A DNA stretch of 64,000 bases, from assembly GCA_964036295.1 (NCBI GenBank), contig OZ038464.1, positions 5,442,001 to 5,506,000 of the forward strand, read 5' to 3'. This document shows, one piece after another, positions 55,872 to 64,000 of the stretch. The DNA comes from Plumapathes pennacea (Eukaryota; Cnidaria; Anthozoa; Antipatharia; Myriopathidae). Position 1 is the first letter of the stretch; each line of letters opens with the position of its first letter. Made by a program: the position numbers and the translations under genes. Below the pieces are notes generated by a model. It was not told the DNA's origin, ran no database searches, and saw nothing but the letters and a program-made list of their open reading frames with translations.

Positions 55872-57631
55872 TATGTCGAGTAATAAACTCCAGAAAACCT
55901 TTCAATTGGCGATAAAAAGCACGACTGTCAACATGTCGTGATTAGAGCGGTTGGCGTGACGCTGTAGAGGATTGTTGCTGATTTGTGAACTCTAACGCCT
56001 TTGGAGTCTCAAAGGGTCCGCCATCGCTGTTTTCTTTAATGTTCCACGACAAAAAAGGAGTAAAGGCACACGGAGAGACCAAAATCGTAAAGGTCAACTA
56101 CTCTTGATGGGATGTTAGATGATTCTAGTAAAATAGACCATGAACCATTTCAGACCGCTTGTTTCCACTGTTGTTTCCAAAGACACGAGTAACAAACTTG
56201 GTAACCGCGCCTTGCAATGACGTATGGTGAAAATTAACCGGAGGGGGTCCTGGTGGGGGCGATTTAGACAACAGTTAATAGAACTGTCTTCCTTCAGGGA
56301 AATAGCCACAAACACCCCCCGGCCGGGGGGGGGACAGAGGACGGTTGTCACCCCTTCATACGACAGGCTTTTCCCCCTAATTTTTAAGAGCTCGCCATGA
56401 GTTTCTAATGGGACTATGACAGGGTGTTTTTGCTTCTCGTCTATTCAACCAACCAACATTCATTTGATTGATTTGTACAACCCCAAGTGCGTAACGTGAC
56501 ACTGAGTCACAGCTAAGAAAAAAATTGGAGTTTGGAGTCGCTGCCTTTGACTGAAACACCGCTTAACGACAACCTTGCCTATCTTTTGAAACCTAAAATG
56601 TGAACGTGTACTAAAAAGTGGCAAGCTCCTTAAGCAGAACCTGTGCTCACGATGAACATGATTAATATTAATTACCGGCCTTTGTGAAGACTGATCCAAT
56701 CCCAGGGGGGGAAGGGGGGGTGCCTACCACATAAAAATAACGGGGATTCTCATCGGTAAATTTCGTTTTGAACCCTAAGAGCCTCACAAAAGTGGGCGCG
56801 GCTGGAGCTTGTTTTGACCCCCAAAGGTACCATTAAAAGTATGCCAATTCAATGAGTTCATTCGACTGACATCGGACCCCTAAACGTCACATAAAATGTC
56901 AACGTTTGATGTTTAACATCCTAAGTGGTACCAAAAACCCAGGTTTTTGTGCCCTAAGGGTCCATTTTATATGGAAGTCTCCCCCCCCCCCCCCCCCCCC
57001 GGATCCGGATCCAATATTCACCCCCATTGCGGAGTTTCAGTTTTTATATTGTAATTACCGGCCTTTGAATCACTGAACTGAATACATGTATAATGCATTC
57101 AAACGTGGCGCAACTGTATATTGCGTACACAGAGCGTACAGAAAGTTTTCCTTGCTGTTATCAAAATGTTTGCAGCGACAAAATAGTCCGTCGTGAACCA
57201 CAGGCAGCCCAAAGCTCCTAGTGCTCGTCGGGTGATATATGACACCGGCGTTACATAACATCACGACGATTGGATTATTTAACAGGGTTTGTCAGGGTTT
57301 GATGGGAGATTTCGGTCTTCTTCTTCCATTCGGGGGTGGTCACTATGCGAGCGGATTGCTCTGAAATTGCTACATTGGCCAAAAATACACACAGAAACAA
57401 GGTATGAAAGTTTCAGCTTCAATGTTCCAGTGAAATTCGAGTTTCGCAACCGACCAGAATCTCCCATACAAACCCTTCTAAAATCAAACCATTATGTTAC
57501 GTAATGCCGCAGCCGGTATCACATATCACATGACGCGCTAGAAGCAGGCTATACCTGTGCGTGAACGCAGTTTGGTAAACTTTAGATCGAAGTCTGACCG
57601 TTTGGGTCTCGTGGACTGCCGCACAAAAGTC
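55872..57631. promoter_or_regulatory. Divergent intergenic region between LOXHD1-like and transporter genes
   Basis: The two start codons face away from each other, 1.76 kb apart, so both promoters and 5' UTRs should lie here. I cannot place a TATA box or initiator with confidence. The middle holds an interspersed repeat with G- and C-runs (56,702-57,000). No open frame of note is present. Confidence 0.5.
56702..57000. repeat. Interspersed repeat with G-run and C-run ends
   Basis: A relative of the repeat at 51,061-51,240: GGGGGGGTGCCTACCACATA, GGCGCGGCTGGAGCTTGTTT, then a 20-nt C-run near 56,981-57,000. Non-coding. Confidence 0.55.
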
Positions 57632-60600
57632 ATGTGGCAAGTTGCTGGTAGAAATGGCACTCCCGACGGAGGTAGCAGTTGGTTTGTCGCGTTTGCAGCC
57701 TTCATGACACAGTTTGTGGTCATTGGAGTCTATAATGTCTACGGATTGTTGTACATTGAGCTTTTGAAGGAATCCAATGCTAGCGAAGCTATTGTCGGTA
57801 AGTCGTTGTGACCATTATTATAGTAGACCTGAGCTTGTAGCTAGACTTCATACAGTACTACAGTGTGGGACTCATCCAAAATGTAAGCTTTTAATTTCAT
57901 GCGGATCGTGGCAACGGCACGGAGACTGAAGATTCGCTATGCAGACTGTACTAAGTATGAATTATGTGTCATACAAATTAAAATGAAAGCGTATGCAAAG
58001 GAGCAGTCTTATGCAGAAGGAAAGGACTTTGAAATTCATGAAATCTATTTTTGCCATCTTCTCAGACCCAGGTGTGAACTTTGCTTGTGATGCAAAGTGA
58101 ACAGAATATGAAATGAGTTAGGCAGTTTTAGAGGTGTTAGAAATAATAACTTTGCTTTGTTCTTCGTACAAGCGGACTTGACTTGTCCAACTACTATTGG
58201 TTAAAAGCATTGTTAGTATTCGCGTCTTTTCCTTTGACGTGGAGTCTTTTGCCTGAGAGTCGGTTGATGAAGATTTTCGGACCAAAATTAGACTGTGAAC
58301 AGTTTCTCCTGTTCTCTCCAAAGATCGAAAATAATTGCGCAATTTGGAGCCGAGCGGCAGAGCGAGGCAGGAGGCCGAGCGTCGCTTGGCTCCAAAAGAC
58401 AATTTCTCAAGGTTTAATGCGTGCGCATTCATGCTCGACGGGCCAAAACTTTCAAATTTAAACTTTCAGCTTTCTTTTACGGCAGACTGTGTTGGGCCTC
58501 GACGTTAGACGATTTTTAGTGCGCTATTCACACAGCTACGCAGTCATGTTGCCCCTGCTGAGGTTGATTCACACCTTGAGGGGCAACCGCGACCCCGACC
58601 TTTTTGTAAGAGTTCATGCGTTTGACAACAAAAGTAGAATATATTTTTTGGATGTTAGGCACAATAGTCTGTGACATATCAAAAGGTCTAAAGCTAAAGT
58701 TTAGCCAGTGCAACCACCTTAATTTAAATGCTGCGTTATTATTTTAGTCAGTGGGACTATCTTAAAGTGATGTTTAATACGCGAGACAATTTTTAACGGC
58801 AATTTTTCGCACAACAGTATTTTTTTTTTTTTAGACTTCTTGTCTAGTAATCGTCTAAGCTATCAATTAATAGCAATCTTCGCACAAAATTCTTCATTTG
58901 GCGAAGGTCTTCCATGTTTTTGGAGTTGGAGCCAAAGCGCTAGCTACGAAATTGTAGGTGTTGCGCGAAAATTAGCCGTTAAACATTGTCTCGTGTAACA
59001 TCTGACCTTTAAAGCCGTTTTCCATAACGTTTACGCGCGAGCGTTCGTTAAACAATAACTGTTAATCGAAGGTTGTGGTCCGTCAAGCTTGAATGCGCGC
59101 GCAACCTTGAGAAACTGGTCTATTGCGCGAAAAGGAGTGACTGTTCACAGTCTAGACCGAAATATACGACAATGAGTCTTGACTGCTACCTGGTAGGGCT
59201 ACCTGGTAGTCCTGATCTACTCAATATATAAGATCCCGGACCGTGGCAAGGCACCTTAAAGGTGCGGCAATACGAGCAACATTTTCAGTGCAACTTGTCG
59301 TGCAACAGTGTTGAACTGTAATGTTGCGCGTATTACCACCGTGTTGCAAGTTGCAGCAACATGTTGCACGAAGTAGAAGTGGGTTCTACTTCGTGCAACA
59401 TGTTGCTGCAACTTGCAACACGGTGGTAATACGCGCAACATTACGGTGCAACTTGCAACGGAACATTGTTTCACGACAAGTTGCACTGAAAATGTTGCCC
59501 GTATTACTTCACCTTAAGCAAGAAGCTAATTTTAGCCCATCACACCACACTCGTGACGCCCTAAAGTGAATTCATCGCATCTGGAGCTGAGCAGACGTTC
59601 CAACGTAGAATTTATTTCATTTTTGGCATAATTAAGTACGACTTGAAATGCCGGATGCTATAATGCTGTGACTGTGTTCTGGCATCATATTCTATGGCGT
59701 TGAAAATGATGCACTAGATTTACATACCTATACAGATGAACTATTAAGACCGATATCTCTACAATCGATAGAAAGGCCCTGGCATTGGAAAGCTGTATTA
59801 AGCTGTTGGTGGACAATTATAATACCATAATTCTAAGCCAAGAATCAAGCATACCTGTAGATAACTACAAAGAATGACAGTAGAATTCTCTCCCTACTTT
59901 TAGTACTGGCATACTATTAATAGTGGTCTCAAAGAAACAAAGGTGGGTCTCATCCAACCAACCCCCCAGCCCCCCCTCCATGCAACACCACGCAATCCAG
60001 TGGAAATTTGTTCTTTTTTACCACAACATTTAGAAATATACAAGAAAATTTCATTGGTTTTCGTTGCAAAAGGTGACATGCTGTTGGCGTCAGCATCGGT
60101 ATCTGGACTCTGTTGTTGTGTATAAAACTTTACTTTCCACTTCTTGTTTCTAGCTTGGATCGGCTCCATATCCTTCAGCCTCCAGTTCATCATCGGTCCC
60201 TTCACCACTGCCCTCTGTACAAGATTTGGCTGCCGAGTCGTTTCCGTCGTCGGCTCGATCATCTTCGGCCTCGGTTTGTTTTCGTCGTCTTACGTCACCA
60301 ACATTTATCAGATGTACGCGACATACTCCTTTGTCTTTGCGATCGGCTCGAGTTTTTGCTACTTCACTTCCATATTAATTCTGAACGAGTACTTTAGCAG
60401 GAGGCTAGTCCTCGCCAACGGCATCGCGCTGGCTGGATGCGGGTTTGGAACTCTGGCAATAGCTCCAGTAATGAATTTCTTGCTGGAGACATTTCACTGG
60501 AGACAAGCTTTGCGGCTCTCCAGTGCAGCAGCACTCGTTCTTGCATTGTGCGGTTTGGTATATTTCCTTGTGCCAGCTCCAATTGAACTTCAAATGGCTC

Positions 60601-63514
60601 GAAGCAGCAGGACCGGAAAGTTGATTGATTTGTCTGTGTTCAAGAACAAGGCTTATGTAGTGTGGGTCGCTGGAGTTGGATTAATCGAGTTTGGTTTCTA
60701 CATACCCTACGTACACCTGGTAAGAAACAAGACACGTGATACTATTTACCGGCCTTGATTGGTCCGCGCACGAGAATACTGTACCCGGGGGAGGGGGTCT
60801 CCTTTTATTTTTGTTGGGAGTGTCTCTCCCGGTTTTGAAATCAGACCAAACTATACAATTTATCGGCCCTACTTTAAACCCGCATACCAATATTTTCGCC
60901 CTATTCCAAACCCATAATCCCAAAATGTGTTGGCCCTGTTTAACCCTTTCACTCCCAAGTTCAAAATGCAGATTCTCTAAACCTTTTGAGATGAAAATGT
61001 ATGAGTGATGTAGTTGGAGATAATAGTTTAATCCGCTGTAATATGAGCAAGGTATGAAAAGCAAAGTTCTCCTTACTGTATGATATATCTCTGCTGAGAA
61101 ACTGAAGGAGAAAACTGAAGTTGATCACTCTTGGGAGTGAAAGGGTTAAGGCCAAATACCAAAATGAGCAAAATCTACTACCCTAGAAAAGGATATCCTT
61201 TAGGGTGACACATACCTACATGGCTTGTATACTGGAGTACCCGCCTTCATTCCTCACTCCTCGACCCCCATCCATGGAAAAATGTTGTGCCCTCTACGGA
61301 TCCGAGGTCGTATTAGACGACCAAAGCCAATACGTGAAGTTTCTATTTGTTCCTGCAGGCGGCCACATTTTATTATACTAAAATGGCAAACTAGATATAT
61401 TATTGGGTTTTCTTCGCTTAGATTCAGCACAAAATTGAAAAGGATATTGAATACAGCAGTAAGTGACAGTCAGATCGATAAATCACAGAGTTGAACGCAT
61501 CAAAAAAGGCAAGTTCCCGGGTGTGCATACAAACATGGGCGCGCATTGCATTAACAGAAAAGGCAAGTTCCCGGATTTACATATAAACATGGGCGTGCAA
61601 AGCACTAACAAAAAATTTGGTTGTCTTGAGCATTCAACCGTAACCCAACTGATTTTTGACTTGACCTCCATAGGTTCGTCATTGCCAAGATCTTGGTATA
61701 CCAAAGAGCAGAGGCGCTGTTCTGGTGGGAGTCATAGCTATCTCTCAGACAGTGGGTAAACTTATTTACGGTCGGATATCGGACCATCCCAAAGTAAATC
61801 GAGTCTACCTCTTCCAGATGTCCCTTTTGGTATGCGGTGTGATGACGACACTTCTACCCGTATTCATTTCGTTCATCTCTTTGATGGTTTACTGTGTGAT
61901 CTTTGGCTTACATGATGGTTGTTTTGTGGTTCTTATTGCTGTACTCACGGGAGACATTGCAGGAAAGAGGAACGTAACTTCGGCGCTTGGTCTCTTGTAT
62001 TTGATTGCTGGTTTTCCTCTGATGTTGGGGCCAGCAGTGGCGGGTAAGTGGATGCAACTAAAACTAGCTAAAATGTATCAGTACGGGCAAAATTTTACAT
62101 GGCATATTTCCTTAACTTTTATTTTTCACCACTGAAAGTGATATGTTAATCTTGTATTGAGCTAATTGGCATTTGAACAACCGGACACTGAAGATCTAAA
62201 AATATATATATTTTTACTTTTACATATAAGAAGGTTACTGATGTTCTGACGAAATGATATCGCATAGAAGAATTAATTTCCAGCTTAAAAACCCAGAGTT
62301 CCTACGCAAAAAGAAGACACTTATGCTGACCGGCTCGGTGGTATTCCAAGCTAATCCTAGATTAACCAAATTCTTTAGTTCTTAATTCTTCTTTTTGCCA
62401 CAAACTGCAGAGCTATCTTGATTAAAGACAAACTGAAATATCGTTGTAGCTAAAACATACCAAACTAGTTAGTTGTGGCTAAAAAACAGCATTCTTGGAC
62501 AATCAGGCGTAAAAGCATGCAAAACCTGGTTGCGATATTCTCACGCAAGCAAGCAAGGCGATGGTGTTTCCTCCCATAGCTGGTTTCTTCTTCAGAGTGA
62601 AACCAAACATGAATATTACTTTTGACTTGTGATTGGTTGAAAGTGTTTCTATAGTCTCTGTGATTGGCGGTGTACTTACTTTGGTTTCGGTTTTCGACAG
62701 TCATCTGAAAGTCACTCTTTTCCAAGTAAAACTAATCGCAAATTAATTTTGGTTTTCGAAAGTCAATGGGACAATTGCAAGATAACGTCGTTGACTACAG
62801 CTACCAGAATGCTTTGAGGCAAGCTATTGTATTCATTATTTACTATTTTCAGTGTGAGGCCTCATTCGCTTGTGCAAGACGCAAATCAACATTACACTGA
62901 CTACAGCGAAGTGCATTCTGGTTGTCAAATGATGCCATCATGCAAAGGTTCAGCGACTGTAAAAGGGTGAAACATGAAACTGCCGGTTTAAAAATGGGGA
63001 CCAACTGCAAATACGTGAAATAAAATCCATAACTTTTCTTCACTCTCTTACAGGTTGGATTTACGATTCGACAAAGAATTATGAGCCCGCATTTTACATG
63101 GCCGGCGCCTTCACCACGTTGGCGGTTTGTCTGTTGTTCTTGGTGCCATGGTTACTTCCGGCTGAGGTAGAGAAAGAATGGCAGGAGCGCTCTCTTGGCT
63201 ATCAAAATCACACTCAGTTTACCAACTCCACTTCGACAACGGAAGCATCTACTGTTTCTCCATCGGCTTCGGAATTATCAAAGCAAAGAAAACCATATGA
63301 GAACTCATTGGCTGTAGAAGACGAGTTACTTCTTCAAGAACGCATCAAGACAGCATCACGGAGGTTAACAGAGTCTATGGAGCACATCCCGGCCGACTTT
63401 TATTGTTCAACGCCAAAACCTGTTCCCGGCGCCAAGTGCGTTCTGGGTAGCATGATGACGTCATCAGAATATGCGTCGGAGTCTTTGCAAACGAACAAAC
63501 AAACAACCGTGTAA
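57632..63514 (+). CDS. MFS transporter, SLC16/monocarboxylate-transporter type, 4 exons, 520 aa
   Basis: Exons 57632-57797, 60154-60719, 61674-62043 and 63054-63514 join in phases 1, 0 and 1 (1,563 nt with stop). The first ATG in frame is at 57,632. The N-terminus has the SLC16 signature (TPDGGSSWFVAFAAF, residues 10-24) leading into TM1. Exon 2 (aa 56-244) covers TM2-TM6, with RFGCR in the TM2-TM3 region, NEYFSRR and ANGIALAGCGFG, and starts the central loop and TM7. Exon 3 (aa 245-367) has the conserved YGRISD (276-281) after TM8 and further helices. Exon 4 (368-520) encodes the last helices (to about 403) and a hydrophilic tail of about 117 residues. Family members carry monocarboxylates, thyroid hormones or aromatic amino acids across the plasma membrane, some with H+; the substrate here is not predictable. 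An AATAAA is at 63,937-63,942. Confidence 0.88.
57798..60153. other. Intron 1 of the transporter gene
   Basis: GTAAGT donor and TTGTTTCTAG acceptor. The 2.36 kb holds a long perfect inverted repeat (59,318-59,444) inside a larger foldback, and at 60,010-60,110 a fragment of the foldback family seen at 16.4 kb. I see no gene inside. Confidence 0.7.
59262..59510. repeat. Large foldback with 61-nt perfect inverted arms
   Basis: The arms 59,318-59,378 and 59,384-59,444 are exact reverse complements around a 5-nt loop (GTGGG). The arms contain repeated GTTGCAAGTTGCAGCAACAT and TGTTGCACGAAGTAGAA. The outer parts (to about 59,262 and 59,510) pair with a few mismatches (ATTTTCAGTGCAACTTGTCG against its inverse). 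Confidence 0.9.
60943..61148. mobile_element. Intact MITE of the 28.0-kb repeat family
   Basis: TAACCCTTTCACTCCCAAG at the left is the inverse of CTTGGGAGTGAAAGGGTTA at the right. About 206 bp, non-coding, in intron 2 of the transporter gene. It is the best-preserved copy in this window and defines the ends of the family. Confidence 0.75.
61390..61620. mobile_element. Rearranged fragments of the TTAA-MITE family
   Basis: Contains ATTCAGCACAAAATTGAAAA, GACAGTCAGATCGATAAATC, GCAAGTTCCCGG repeated twice, and ATAAACATGGGCGTGCAAAG; all match internal or terminal parts of the 256-bp MITEs, but out of order. It lies in intron 2, ending about 55 nt before the acceptor of exon 3. Confidence 0.55.
62044..63053. 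other. Intron 3 of the transporter gene
   Basis: GTAAGT donor and CTCTTACAG acceptor. It contains a partial TTGTTCAAAGC-type MITE near 62,330-62,460 and a piece of the GACTGTCGAA repeat near 62,600-62,710. No gene is seen. Confidence 0.65.
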
Positions 63515-64000
63515 AACCAAAAAGTTCACACGAACGAGCTTGCTGGTTTGTGACGTGCCAATTGACAATTGAACTTGGTGCGCACAACTGCGTAGATTGA
63601 TTAATTGCATCTACTCATTTTTCAGAAAGTAAAAAAATCAAAACTATTACTACTGCGCATGAGTATAAAACATAATTTATTCATTAAGACGTTTACAATT
63701 ATAGTAAGTAAAGATCAGATAAACGAATGATAATTCACTACTGCACACTGGAAAATATAATTTAATAGAATATTGTTAAACTTGCTTGATTACAAAAGCA
63801 AAAGTGTACGGACAGGTGGGTGAATTATTTAAAAGTGAAAGCATGGCCGCCGAAAATACAGTTAATTGTTCTGTAGCGAGCTAATACTTTTCGATGAGTC
63901 TGAGTGAGTAAAATCAATTTGCACTACGAGCAGAGCAATAAAATTAATGTAAAAAGAAAAAAACAACGGGTAAATACTGTAAATATGACGCACAACTCGT
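63515..64000. other. 3' UTR and downstream flank of the transporter gene
   Basis: A possible polyadenylation signal AATAAA is at 63,937-63,942, which would give a 3' UTR of about 0.45 kb. No further coding sequence reaches the window end. Confidence 0.45.

Noticed and set aside
59256-59569. Mirror-image Cys/Gln-rich frames on both strands
   Set aside because: They arise from the inverted repeat at 59,318-59,444, which gives the same protein from either strand.

Overview
The window looks like nuclear DNA of an anthozoan cnidarian, most likely a stony coral. I infer this from the gene content (tandem single-exon class A GPCRs, a large multi-PLAT LOXHD1-type gene, a monocarboxylate-type transporter), short GT-AG introns, AT-rich non-coding DNA, and many small foldback or MITE-type elements typical of coral and anemone genomes. 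The species cannot be named from sequence alone.

Layout. (1) Positions 1-12,500 hold a GPCR cluster. A broken copy lies near 2,200-3,130 (+), with intact intronless receptors at 4,353-5,297 (+), 7,029-7,979 (+) and 11,543-12,472 (-). The 4,353 and 12,472 receptors are closely related, point in opposite directions, and share about 0.6 kb of 3' flank that contains a fragment of a LINE reverse transcriptase. They are therefore the two arms of an inverted duplication around the unrelated 7,029 receptor. (2) Positions 12,500-18,070 have no convincing gene. They hold a TTA microsatellite, a 43-bp minisatellite, about 300 bp of pure TA repeat, and a Tc1/mariner-like MITE inserted in a second TA repeat. 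(3) Positions 18,074-55,871 (-) are one large gene. I reconstructed it by hand as 44 coding exons with an open frame of 2,512 codons. It encodes an N-terminal basic region followed by 17 PLAT domains, the architecture of LOXHD1 (lipoxygenase homology domain-containing protein 1). All exon phases join and the summed CDS is 7,539 nt. (4) Positions 57,632-63,514 (+) are a four-exon MFS/SLC16-type transporter of 520 aa, divergent from the LOXHD1-like gene.

The most interesting structure lies in the LOXHD1-like gene. Every one of its 17 PLAT units starts right after a phase-1 intron, which records growth by module duplication. Many splice sites are crowded by repeats. Two minisatellites overlap the 3' splice sites of exons 16 and 33, and the exon-33 array carries an in-frame 54-nt potential cassette exon. 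A 36-nt T run precedes the acceptor of exon 40. A Helitron-like element, a CACTA-like MITE and two TTAA-flanked MITEs sit about 13-43 nt inside introns next to 5' splice sites. The introns also hold a nest of hairpin MITEs (46.6-48.2 kb), a 61-nt perfect inverted repeat and a 46-bp perfect palindrome.

No rRNA, tRNA, CRISPR array or prokaryotic operon was seen. Function beyond family level (mechanosensory or ciliary role for LOXHD1; substrate of the transporter; ligands of the GPCRs) is inferred from the families, not shown by the sequence.
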